64,000 nucleotides of DNA from Triops longicaudatus (lineage: Eukaryota > Arthropoda > Branchiopoda > Notostraca > Triopsidae): the NCBI GenBank assembly GCA_022885665.1, contig JAGQDJ010000117.1, positions 62,001 to 126,000 on the forward strand, written 5' to 3'. The notes below the pieces were generated by a model that worked only from the letters and a program-made list of their open reading frames with translations, made no database searches and was not told where the DNA came from. Below are positions 44,431 to 57,580 of this stretch, one piece after another (position 1 is the stretch's first letter; every line of letters starts with the position of its first letter). Both the position numbers and the translations under genes were made by a program.

Positions 44431-47400
44431 GGCAGACAAGGCAGTTATCGCAGAGCCATGACCTTCACAAAGCAGAATGACACAGATTTACTGTTATTGG
44501 TCAAGCTTTGGCACAGTCTAGCCTTCAGAAAAGTATTATTTTCATTTTGTAAATGCGTCCTGTACCAGAAATAATTTCTTAAAGCAATGCTGCTGCAAGC
44601 TGCTCTTCTATAACCCATATATCGCTTACTAGAAACTCCGAATGAACAAACAACTACGTCGTTGTCCAAATCAGCATTACTTTACACAACTTAGTGAATT
44701 TGGTCGATTATCAGAAGAGACTTTTCTTCAAAGATATTTCAATTGTTTCTTGAAATTCTTTATCTCTAAACATTCCTTCTTTTCTTTTAAAAGATCCCAA
44801 CATATAGATCATGAAAAAATGTACGTTTGCTTATTTGTGATCAACGCTTCTTAGCATTTTCTTTATTAGAAGCTAAGCCGTGACTGCCCTCGGTAGCAAT
44901 ACTGCCTCACTAGGAATAATCACAGGGATCATAAGAAATCCACGTGGGCTTCGCTACGCCAAAACATAAACGTATGGACTCCAAACCAGCCTAAGCTTTA
45001 TTTTTTTTTTTCCTATGTCGAGTCACCTGGCTGCATCATATTCATGATTCATGATCGCTTTGGCGCATTTGATAGTTTCTGCTATAAAGCTTCAAGACTC
45101 CTGGTGTTTTACAATAAAGAGGATCTACGTATGTAAATCATCACTTCGTGTCCAGTTAGCCAGCCCAAAACAGTATTCCACCTAGTAGGGGTCAGCAAAG
45201 GGCAAAGGGGGGATGCGGTACCGTGTATAAATAATATTACGCACGGCGTATCCTTTTCTTAGCCCGAAACAAAACTAAAAAGGAGTTGGCTGTCAAGTCT
45301 TTCTCGTCGGTTCCCAAACGACCCCTGTTACAATAAGTTCGTTCGTGCCATAGCCACAACAAGCAATGCCTGTGTGGCAGTGTGGATGGGATTTTGCTAT
45401 AGCACCTTAACGATAGCCATAATTCATACTCTCGGCGACCTATTATTATGCCGGCGTTGGCGTTGTGCTTTCCGCCCCAACCATGATCTACGCTTCCTTT
45501 CTTTACCATTGACTATTGACAATGCCTAGAGCTTTCATTTTGTAACCATATTTGTCAGGTCTTTCATTAATTGATTGAGTTGGCTCGTCTTTTTCACCGC
45601 CTTTTTTTCCGCATCTCAGTCTCTCAAATTCCCAAGTAATTATCCTCCTTCCACCGGCAGAATATGGAAGAACTACTAGCTAAAAATTTAAACTTGCCCC
45701 ATAAAATTCGATATCACTAAAAAAAGTGTTATCAGCGATATCATCTGCAATCAAGAGAAAAAGGTTGAGCCCAAACTAGGAGGGTGTTATAGGGCTCTTA
45801 ATTGAAGTAAGTCTCGTCGCTGAGCACATTTCCCTTTATCCATTACATTTTTCCCATTTTGGGTCCTCGTTGGCTGGCTACCACTACTTTTTTCCATCTC
45901 CCAACTTGCGAGTGGGGATAAAAAGGACAAAAAGAAACCGGGGTTTCAACGAAAGCACCAAAAGAGCTGGCTACTTTCATTGTTGGGGTTCATGGCTGTA
46001 GCACATAGAGGTGGTGCAGAGCAGCTAGGGGGGTCTGTTCTGCTTTTTTCTACAGTTTCGACGATTCGCGTTGATTTATTCCATCAAATCTTTCCCCCTG
46101 AAGCCCTTCAACCCCACTAGAACTTAACATTCGGAATGGCACGAGCTACAGTTTTCGATTCCCCCTCTTTTCTTCCAACTCGGACTGTAGCTCACAACTC
46201 CAGCTTTTGCTTTTCTCATTTCGTTTAAGTATGGGAAGACCCCAAAGTCTACCTCCCCTCCACCCACCTTCCCCATTCCTCAACCTCCTGTATGACTGCC
46301 CTGTATACTGTGTTGCCTGTCTGGCACATAGACGAATTTCAGAATCCCTCTCTTACGTATTTCTCCCATTGCGAATTGTCGGAATTGCGCTATGAAACGC
46401 AGGGCTCTAGAGCCATTTCTTTCAACCCCGGAGTTTCTGGGGGTCTTGCGCCCTCCCCTCTCCTTTACCCTTGTGCTATGTGCTGTGGGGTTCTTGTAGT
46501 AAAACCCACTAACTTTTTCCCTTTTTATAACATTCTCTATCTCACAAAACCAGCAACCTCTATAAAAACCTTCAAAAACCTTCCCTGGCAATGTTACGAT
46601 CCTCGATTCCAAATATCTTTACGGCAAGATCCTGACTAATACTCAGGCATAGAAACAGGTTTAGTGTCCTCTTTGGCCAAAATTCAGGACCAAGAGAAAT
46701 CCAAATTCATTTCTTTAAGCATTCTGTTCACCTGGGCTGAATACCTTGCAACTAAAAACCTTCGGTGTCAGTGACTCAATGAAAAGTATTTAAGCTTAAT
46801 ACTTAAATACTAATAATGCTTTACGGTGTCTTGCGACAGTTTCCTATTTTCTTCTCACTCCCCAAGCCTTGGCATTACTGTCCACGCTTGACATGCTTCA
46901 GTCAAATTGGAGACTACGTTCCACCAGTGGAAGTGTGTCAGCAACATAACTGTACGAGCAATAGAAGCCATATGTAGCTTAATCGGTGCGATTTGGATTG
47001 TACCAACTTGGAGGCTTGTATTACTCCATAACGACTGTATTAAAATCGAGAGGAATGGGAAAATAAGATACTATCATAAAGACCTTAATCCAGGATTCAT
47101 GAGATGACCAACACAAGGTTAAGATTTGCTAACTGACCCTAGATTTTAAGACTAAGGTTTCAATAAAGACGAAAAGATTCACACCATCTCACCTCAGTTT
47201 CCGACTACAAAAATATAACCTTTACCAGGCACCCATGGGGAAAATACTGGAGTTTGGCACTCGGGCTTAGACGTCTCAAACTCTCAGGGCGGTATAAATA
47301 GTCATCTTTTCTCCCAATTGTTTGCTTTATCGGGGTTCAATACTGTATGTATTTTTTACATAATTTCCATATCCGATAGAGGAAGCCGCGGTATTCGATA

Positions 47401-50400
47401 ATGTTGCTGAAGCCGTTCACATAGCATGTGTAAAGATAAAGCTGGTGAGTCAAGTAACTGGAGCATATGCAAATGTCATGCATGCTAAACGTTGTTTCTG
47501 TTAGAAAAACGGTTTTTCTGTTGGCTGTTGGACTATATTTTGCTGCTTCGTTGTGACTGCATGAGTCCAAAGGATTGCCCCAAGAGCTTTCTTCTGTCAT
47601 ATCCTGTCATCTCAGGAACGGGGAGCGGATAACGGACACTAGCTAGAAGTGGTCCATTTTAAATGAGATGCATTCAATGCTTCAGGTTTGGTAACGCACT
47701 GCAGATTTAACAGTCAGCAATATCCGTGCACGTCATATGCATTTCAGATGCACCGCAATGAACGCAAAAGCTCCTTGAAATACTCCTCCATTTTTTTTTC
47801 TGTGTCTCATTGGTTCAAGCACTGCCCAGTTCTTATAGGAGTGTTGTAAAATAGTCTTACAAGAATCGTGGAAAAAGAACTAAATATTGAAAGGTTTTTA
47901 CGACTACGAGTTCATGTTAATACCCAACCTTTTGCGACACGTTTAAATGCGAGAAATGCCTCGTTAACGATGCGAAAAACATGCGTTCTTCTAATGTCGC
48001 TCTCCTTTTGATTTTTTTTTTCCATTTCTTATTACTAATATTGGAACGCTGTAAATATGAAGGACGATTGAATCCATCCAATGTCCTCTCCTTAAAACCC
48101 GTGTCGTGCTTTACTATTGTATTTGTAACCGAAAATCAAAATTCTGAGCTACTGAGAATCAAACATATAATGTGACTTGACATGTATCCCACTGACATGA
48201 ATCCCATTATTGTAAATATCATACACTCACTCTGTTTTTGTTGGCAAATTTTATGTTTTGTCACTGATTTACATAACTTTTGGCTATATTTCATTAATGT
48301 ACCAGTGCGAAAAATACTGCCTCGATGACTTGTATACCCCCATCCACGTCCTTTTCTCGCCAGTGTAAAAGGAGCAGCAGTGTCGTCCAGTCCAGTGAAT
48401 ACCATTCAAAAATTCAGTGAAGGCAAGTCAAGGTTTTACACATGTAGTGACGAAATATATTACAGTCTTGACTTCACAACCTTTTTTATTAACTGACTTT
48501 TAAACGTCTTTTTTAACAAATCCTACCAGAAATCGAGCGCTTCGAGTGGCACATCGTGTCGTAATCAAATTAATCAGTAACACAGACTTTCTAACTCAAA
48601 TAACTGTCAACTATTATAGTTGTACCAAACTACTTAATTTACCACAAAATACTTAGATCCAGATTAAGAGGGTTAAGGATCCAATGGGACTGAAAATGCA
48701 GCATATTGTCTTATCCATGGATCGGAAATCCACCTCGCTGCAATCCATCTTGTGCCAACATGTTTAAGGTATGAAATCGGCATGAAAGTCACTGCGTAAG
48801 TCCAAGGTATTGTTGTCCTTCAGCTGGCCAAACTTTATCCCGAACCAGTGAAACATAATTCGTACGATTTGCAAGAGGGGATACTGGTCATTCAAGACAT
48901 TTTCTCGCTATGTGGGTAGCACTGGAAGGCTACTACTGGATAACTCACACTGGAGTGCTACGTTTTTTAAGTCGTTGAACCAGGAGAATTGCTCTGCAAA
49001 CCCCACAAAAATAAGCAAGTAGCCCATAAATTACGCCCTGCCTGGCTTGGGATCTATACACTACCACAATAAGAAATAAAAGAAAACTTTTTGTCGTCTT
49101 TGGACGGCAGCAATATACTATGACCGTCGTAATACCCAGCAAATGTGGAAACTTTACACTTTATTTTCAGGTCGGCGGTGTCCTGAGCTCAACGTGCTGC
49201 GAGGCAGGAAGCGAGTTGACAGTGCTATACGTCGAGAATTTATATGGGTACTTTTATTTTGTCAATCCCAATCCAAAAGATGCACTTCTGGATAGCTGAT
49301 CGCAACAAGATACATGTTTCATGAGTTCTATCCCATCAGCATTCATTTTTCCCTTGACATGTAAACAAGACAGCTGGCGTGATATTAATGGTCTCCAGCA
49401 TGGCAAAACACAGAGAGTTTATGTTATTTAGCGTATCACCATCATGTACGATTCTACCAAAACTGGGCGAAATATTTTGGGTTTGTAGGCAATGTCTAGA
49501 AAGAGAACTCATTAGTTTTACTTTTACTCAGATTACAACCTTTCAATCGATCAGAGCGTTTGTGTGGCTGCCTGTAGTTGCCAGTTACTCATTACTATGC
49601 AAGACATTACCGGGAGTGGGGGAAAGGAAGAAAAAAATCTACCAGGGTAGTTCGCCAAGACGGCACAAAAGAATAAAGAAACACAATAGCTTTTTTTATT
49701 TCGCTCTGTCTTTACTGTTGTCCACTACAATATACGCCACTATTCCCATGTACAACTGGACGGAATTTCCACTTCGACGTGATAAAAAAAACTCACTGGG
49801 ATATATGCCCGTCAAAAATGTCCTATTCAGTTTTCAGATTACTAATCAACCTCAAGAGAATTTCTAAACAGGAATCAATTCCTCTATGCCAAATGAGCAA
49901 CAAAGTGTGCAGGTTACATGACGGTATAACGGTAAGCGTGTTTTCCTGAGCATTGCTATCATTCATATTTGCCGACATGCAGAAAATAAACTAATGCTGA
50001 CATGACCCATTTTGCTTCGTTACTCAAACAAGATTGGGAACTGAAGCAATCATACATTCCAGACATGCTAAATAGGATTTGGTGTGCAATTTCTGGTGTA
50101 TTAGTTTTCTACGGATGAAGAAATTCCGGAGGCTCCCGCGCACAGTACCATATAGGATTTGTGCTTTTCATAATCAACCTGCGACCTAATCCTAGTGTCG
50201 TCTTTGCCCTGTCAAAGCCGGGAAGCAAGGGTTGTTTGTTACGTTTTTCGAACCCTTTTCGGCTTCACTTCTCTTCCCAATGAAATGCCTGCGGAAGTAG
50301 GAAAAACAGAGTTCTCGAAATGATGTGATCGGTTGCAGGCGGACACGAAACGAGAACTGCCAAAGTTATCAACAGAACAACCCCCAACTAAGGAGGGTTG

Positions 50401-53400
50401 AAGAGGCGCCCCATAAGGGATCTACCATAATATTCCCATAGAAGTAAAAACGTGTCTCCCCTTTTGGCTCTCTTTTTACCACCCTCGCAACCCCCTCGGA
50501 GCTCCAGCAGCAGCACCAACTTGGACTTTTCCCCTTTTTTTCCAGTACGAGCTTTTCCAATGAAAACGCATCTCTCATCTCAGCAGGCAGAATCGATGGC
50601 GTTTCCATTGTAAGTTTTGCGCATGTGTGAAAAGCACCGAGCCCCTGTCCGAGAACTTACGACATACAACATGTACACGACACTATATAATATAAGAAAC
50701 GTCTCTCGTTGTAAAACTGGAAAGCGGTGGAAAAAAAGAAAAGAGTCTGCAACACTGGCTGTGGTTCTTTCTAAAAATTGGTCGTCCCTTTCTTCACATG
50801 ACATACCTTGTAATATACAGCTCATATCGACCCAAAAACTTTGCCACTAGCCCCTAGGTCCTCCAAGTCCTAAATGAAGAAAAGTAAACTTGTTCTCCCC
50901 CCACCTCCCACCCTCTCCTTCGCGAGTTAACCCTCATGTCCAGCTTTCAATTAGAAAATTTCCTAGCCTTCCCCATTTAAACCCTCAACCCCACACCCTC
51001 TTATTGCCCGGACAAGATTAAAGGCAAAAAGTTAGCGACGGAAACAACATTGATCGCATTAAAACTTTCAGGAAGTTCATTTCGTCGCCAGGATTGGGAG
51101 ATTGGGCTCGGCATCAAAAGGAGAGGCGAGCAATGCCACGCAACACACAAAAAAAGTAATCCACTTAAAATCTCAGCGACAGTCGCGCACGCAGCAGTGG
51201 CACCGCCGCCATCAGCATCACCACCACGGAAGAAAGACACCCCCCGCGTTATTCATCCGACACTGGCCTCCTTTTGAGCGCTATACAGTGACGAGAAAGG
51301 AGAAAGGGAGGAGTGGAAGGATGCACATACAAAAAACTGTACACAATTATTAAATGCCACTCCTTCTATTCTTGCCATCATTTCCATTGGTAGTAAATTG
51401 GGAGGTTTTCAATGCACCCCAACGCGAGATCTGTGGTATACCTTTTTTTCAAAGACTTTAAATAAAACATGGGCGGTTCTACGAAATCTCAACCCCAACA
51501 GGAACGTAACCAAACCCTAAAAAACGCGCCATCCCTTCAACTTCTCAAAACAGACAGCGTCCTTGTACAATTGAATTCCCTCCCAGTCACCCATTCTGGG
51601 GATTGGCTGCTGTCATGTGGGAAGTATGCAAATGAGGTCTCCAATAGGGTTCCTTGCGTGAGTGGTGCAGCATAAGAGGCTGGGAGTCTGACTTGCTCCA
51701 AGTCGTCTTCACGGACAGAATACGGTACGCTGTGCTACTTCCTTTAAAGGCACAAGGTCTGCTATGGGGTATCCGTCCATGTATTGGATTCTCCCCGCGT
51801 TTTTTTCCTGGTAGGCCGCATTAATTAGGGCTTGTTTGCTCAGCGAAAAACGGAACAAACAACGGGTGCGGTATAAGTTTGCCCTGCATGCGGCTTAGGT
51901 TGAGTGCGAGTCCATTGCTTATTAGGTTAGAAAGCGAAAGATTTCCTCTGTACTGGCTATAACCAAACTTACACTAGAAGCCATGGACGGAAAGCCTTAA
52001 CTCCAAATAAATTGGTGGGAGGATAACAATCAGGGCTGGGTGCATTAACGGACACCGAAGGCGCTGGTTTTACGGGGTATTGTTGGACCAACAACAACGC
52101 ACAACGACATTGTCTATCATGCAGAGAACGGTGTACACGAAGCTGATATCAACCGTTAGGGCTTCTTCTGTGGTTAGTGTCAGGTCAGCATTTGTGGATT
52201 TATCCTCCTGTCGCGCTAATTCGCCCCTTTCTTCTGTAATATAGCGTACGTACACCGAAAATCAGACTCGCGATCATAGCCTCACCCGCCCACCCACTTT
52301 ACTACAATGGTCTTAACTTTCCCGGAGCTAACGGTTAACACCTTATGCGTTACAACACACACACAATCAATTGTCACGTACTCAGAAGAAATAAAAAATA
52401 TTTGATTAAGCTTTTCCCTTCTTTTTTAATATAATTCAAAACTGTTTATTTCTATTTACTACTTTTACTGTACCCGAAACTTAATCAAACCGATTTATCC
52501 TGGGATTTGCTCATATACCGTACACCTGAATATAAGTAAGGAAACAACGCAATAATCACGAGCAGTTTCATTACAAACTTATTTTACAGAAATTTTACAA
52601 TGAACACAAAAACTAACACAAAAGGAAGGTCGTGATACTTTTGCGAAGGATTTCATTACACGCACAACACATAAGTAATAGGCTCCGGCCTACACTGGTA
52701 CAAAAAAAATAATCATAAATTCTTTCGACAAGCATGAATATTCTTTACAAGTAATACACGCTCTTTCATGCTGAATTATGACATCGAACACGACGGCTGC
52801 TAAGTGCAGTGTAAAAGTACGTAAACTGATGCATTTTTTTCAATACTTGCATTGGAGGCCCAGTTTGGTCAAGACTCTATAGCCAGCACAAGACTGTTAC
52901 CTATCGTAAATATCTCTCTTTGAACGACTGTAAACTGAACAAGATATGTCGTTGTTGTTTAACTATAATACACATCGCAATCGCTGTCAATTATAACAAC
53001 TAAAATTTGCTCTCTTTTGATGGGAACGACTTGCAACCCGGACCTTTTCTTGGGTAAGCTACACGCGCTTGGATACTGCAGAATAAATCTGGTATTAATA
53101 AGAGTAGTCACCTTCGACATTCACAGAACTAAATATGGATCTATACAAAGAAACAGAGAACACACAAATGGCGTTCTGTAGGTGGTGCCATTTCTGCATG
53201 AACTCCGTTGGTGGATTTAATATGACCTGGACCCGATGCAAGGAAGTACGAACGGAAATGGAAATTTGACGACTTGCTATTTCTTGCTCGCGAGGGTATA
53301 TTCTGAGTTCGATATCGTTACAAATGTTTCGACACTGGTGATCGAACAAAACCATTTTAGCTCCAAGAACGAAGTAGTCAAGTTTGTTGACAAGTTCAGT

Positions 53401-53401
53401 C

Positions 53402-53406
<5 letters not shown>
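44431..53406. other. Desert segment 4
   Basis: No supported gene. There are repeated plus-strand pyrimidine-rich stretches (about 46060-46290, 50890-51000), an AT-rich stretch (52390-52640) and a perfect 10-bp inverted repeat at 46785-46811. A POU-type octamer ATGCAAAT lies near 51625. The 162-codon frame at 49379-49867 shows no known domain. Confidence 0.4.

Positions 53407-53432
<26 letters not shown>
53407..53432. repeat. 26-base T homopolymer
   Basis: An uninterrupted T run on the plus strand. Read on the minus strand it is an A26 that could be the tail of a retroposed copy lying to the right of 53432. No such body is recognisable. Confidence 0.8.
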
Positions 53433-56400
53433 GCTTATAAGCGAAGCTAGTTTCAAAGACATCTCGAGGGTGTTCCTTGTTATTAATAGCACTCGAACAA
53501 AATTCTTTGTCAGTAGGATCTCTTGAAGGCCTGTAATTTTACCCGCTGATTTTTTGCGTAACGTACTGCAGCGGTGATTAATAATAATTATCACCACGCT
53601 TACGTTGCCATAAATGTAGTTATGTTTAATACTTTGGTTCAGGAAAATTATGATTATGTTCTAAAGTCATTTAAATAAACCTTAATTTCCTAGCAGAAAT
53701 AGTGTTACTTTATAACATTCTCCTTGAAACCAGCAATATGTGAATTAATCTTTTATTTGTAGTCCTTACAGTTAGAATATTGTCACTTGCTATAGCAAGT
53801 TTTTCTGAAAAATTATCGAAAAATATTACAAAACAACTGGCTTAAACATTGAGCTCGTTTCACTTCCCTTCTAACGACCAAGCTTTCTGCTTTACTAAGC
53901 AATTTTTTTTTAACCTAGGAACGAAAATTACACGAGGCACTGATTGATAAGTATAACAGATGTTAATAAGTTCCACTTGCATGAATAAATCATAATGGTA
54001 TGGTGTTTTAGCAAATGGTAACCGTCCAAGCGCTTCCAACTTTTGAGGCTTCCTTGACACAAAGGAAGTTCGTAAATTCCCAGATAAATTTTAAGCATGT
54101 ACATTAAAGCAAATCAATATGGCAATGGAAGTCCTTATCTTTGAAATTTTTCTCATAGTAAGCGAAAACCCCCTTAAGGAAACATTTATAGTTACTTTTA
54201 AGCCACGTTACTTCCCGTATCAAGGCAGCTTTATATCGCCTAGACCGAAAGAAAACATAACTATATCGACACTACAAATATACGAATAGTAAAAGACACA
54301 TGTCCTATTATAAGGATTGAACGCGTGTGCACCAACTTCGATTACTACATAAAGAAATTTCTACCTTATAAGTAACCTGTAAACCAGGATTAATCTCATT
54401 TCTCATCTGCCCAAATCCTAGAAAAAGGATCAAGAAACTCAGAACGAGTAGAAACGAAATGAATTATCTCTGCTTCGAGTTCTCTGTTTTCTATTTAGTT
54501 ACGCCTCTTTTGCTCAGTATAATGTGTATCCCAATGGTATAATCCCACTCCAATACAACTTCAATATTCCGATACGACAACGTGGACCCTACCCATGGTG
54601 CTCGATGGAGCAATGAACTCTCGTCCAACCGAAAGCAATCCAAATCTAACCCTTTTTCATACAAATTCCCTCCTCCCCCTCTTTCTCTCTAAGGTCCCGA
54701 GCCCAAATTTTTCTTGTTTACGCACTGAGAGCGTTAGGCCTCCGTTCCTAAATTGCCTCACGATCAATAAATTTGGAAGCGGAGAAGCACGAGAGAAGCA
54801 AAAAGGGTTAGGTTTCTTGCGTCCACCCCATGCAACCAAATCGACAAGGCCTGCTGTCTCCACTTGACGGGCCAAGGCAGCCAGCAAAGTTGATACATAG
54901 GTCCACTGCCTAACAAACCTCCATTTGCAGGCGAAAAAGAGGGAGGCATAAACACCGCTCAATACTTTTAGTCACTAGGATCTCTCATATAGGCCTAGAT
55001 GTGCATGTAGGTTCTTGTGCGTACCCAGATCCAAGGGAATTGATGAGAACGGAAGGGGTGGAAATGGGCTTCAAAAAGGGTGGCAAACCTCGACGGCCTT
55101 CCTCATTTTAACCCTTTCCTTTTTCTTATTTTCTCTTCTTTTCTACCCTTTTCCATTCTCTATTAAGTTCCGTTTCTAGTACAGCTTCCTTCCTATGCCT
55201 TTAATATCGAACTTGGAGTTTTCCTCTTTCAGGTTCGTGCCATTAGAAATACGACACACCCCGAACCCCATCCCCGAACTCTCTCTTCGCATTTTTCTCG
55301 CTCAATACACAAATCTTACACCATAACCCTTTTTCGTGTCTTTCAACATCAACACGATTCCAGCTTGGCCTGCTAATGTTGATCTTATAATGACGAATTT
55401 TCTTCATCGAAGCCAAAATCTGGCTGAGGCAAGGGAAAAAAATCATCAAGCGTACACAACGTTTCTTTCCGCCTGATGATCTGGAGGGTTGTTATTGGCA
55501 TTCAGGGAATAACAGAAGAGATGGAAGATTTGTTTAGCTATGACAAATCATAAAAAAAATATTCTTAGAGAACCCTTTCGTCCCCCTGCTCCTCAACGCA
55601 TACGAGAAACGCATGTGAGAGTTTGACATACGAGAAAGAAAGGTGAGGATAGTCTTGAAGCTGGTACTCAGGTCCTGTGAAGTATATCCCAGGAAAACCG
55701 AGTTTAGCAAAGGTATTAATTAAAGGGGAGTTTCCCGTACACCGCCAATATTTTATAGCTTAATAGACGCGTACGGCAGCCGAGAAGTGTTGAGATCGTA
55801 AAAAGTCAGCGACTTCAATCAGGTTACAGCCTCTCAACGTCCTTCTATTTCTCCCCCTTATTCCTTTTTTACGGTTCAGCTTCCCTTCTGCAATCATTCC
55901 TATACAGACTCTCGCACACATACGCATTACTGTCGCAAGGTTCAGCAATCAAAAGTAATGTAAAACCAATGAAACCGTTGTGTTCGGCGAGAGCGAAAAA
56001 CTTGCAAGTCGTGCGTTAAAAACGAAAAACTGAATAAGACCCGGACCCCCCAAAAATTTTTGCCATCCTGAAAAAAAGGTATCATTTAAAACTCATTAAC
56101 TCTTTTATTAAGAGAAATGCAAAATCGGGCCCCAAAAAATTTTTGAAGTGCACGACGCCACTGCATCTATGTGGCTAGGTTTCTCACACCGAAAAGAAGA
56201 AACCAGAAAAAAAGAAACACAGGATTCTTTGCAGCTTGTTAATTCGTTAGAACAGTTTTTGAAAGGCTTTTAGACTCCGCGTAACTCGTTAATTTCTTTA
56301 AATCGTCATCAGAGATATCAATATCGTTCATTAAGAAAACTGCTACTCCTTACCGATCAAACTACTTTTGTGAAATGCAACACTACTTTAAAATCTTACG

Positions 56401-57533
56401 ATCCTGAGACCAAGTTTGGTGCAACAAACAAACCTAGAAACACATCATACTGAAGTTGTGTACAATAAGTTTGAGAGAAAATTTAAAAGTTTATAAAAAC
56501 GGCAAACTGGTGTATGCTGCATCTTTCGTACACAAAACGTACGGGTTTGTGTTATACGAACTACATGCCGTGCGTCTTCATTTCCCGTGAATTCCAGGGT
56601 AGGCCATACTTGAAGCCATATCTGAATTGATGTTTTTAAGATCTCGCTGAGAATCGGAAACATTTCGAAAATTCTCTAAAATAGCGCCAAGTGGCTCAAA
56701 AATTACGGTAGAAGCGATGACTAATTAAGGTTCTTGTTGTACCTTGGAAAAAAACTCAAACGGTCTCTTTATGAAGTGTAAAGAGCCTTCTGTGGGCCAT
56801 AGTTGGGGACTGGATTGTAATTAATGTAACACAAGTTGATTTTTTTAAAGACTGCTATAGAGAGCTCATTTATGCTCTGAAGGGAGTTTCATGGAAAAAC
56901 TTACCGTGTACACACAATCCGGTAGTGTATTATTTCCACAACTCCATATTTCTTTGTGAGCTGAATAGATGAAAACCTTTGTGATTACAACTTAATACAG
57001 CAAATAAGTTACACATGTTACCGCATGAAAAACTGTGAAAGTTGGCTCACTTCGTCCGGAGTGCAGAAATGTCAGTTTTATATAGCTGTAATCTTATGTA
57101 GTCAACTTACCTACGACTCCAGTCCTGATCGGCAGAGAAAGTCGGTGTTTTTATTGTGGTCTATAAAATAACGGTCAGGTTAAGCTATTGAAGCACTGAT
57201 TTTCTTAAAATACGCGTGTCAGAAACTTCGATAACTTCGATCAACTCCTTTTGTCTACAATTCTGGTAACGAAATGTTTAAACACGTTTGTGTTAACACA
57301 CGCCATCTAGTGCCTCAGTGTTATACTGTATCAAATAACCCGGTAGGAGTGACGAAGCTTTGTAGCGGTGTTCCTACTGAGTCTGATCACAGTGAGTACT
57401 AATTAATACACACCAAACGAGGCAATTCCGAAACGAGGATACAGCTGAGGTACAATTTACGTGTACTTTCAACACTTCCTCGTCTAGAAGTTTTCAAGAA
57501 GCTCTACTTTACTAAACTTGTTTAATATTCTTG
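53433..57533. other. Desert segment 5, ending at the USP19 promoter
   Basis: No supported gene. Bases 55090-55170 are pyrimidine-rich. Near the right edge are the palindromic 14-mer TGTGTTAACACACG (57289-57302) and, overlapping its end, a CTCF-like GCCATCTAGTG (57302-57312). Confidence 0.4.
57302..57312. promoter_or_regulatory. CTCF-like core motif at the desert / USP19 border
   Basis: GCCATCTAGTG fits the strand-reversed CTCF core GCC-[AC]-[CT]-CT-[AG]-[GC]-TG at all 11 positions; the following base is C instead of G. CTCF binds insulator and promoter-border sites in many bilaterians. A short match by eye is weak evidence. Confidence 0.2.
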
Positions 57534-57539
57534 TCAGTT
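57534..57539 (+). promoter_or_regulatory. Candidate initiator of USP19
   Basis: TCAGTT matches the arthropod initiator TCAKTY. With A57536 as +1 the 5' UTR would be 45 nt. There is no DPE match at +28 and no TATA box. Confidence 0.3.
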
Positions 57540-57580
57540 ATCCGTGACCGCATTCTTAAGATTGCCTGGCTTGTTGGACG

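Noticed and set aside
49379..49867. 162-codon plus-strand frame
   Set aside because: Mixed composition with no domain or supporting signals. Kept only as a note in the desert description.
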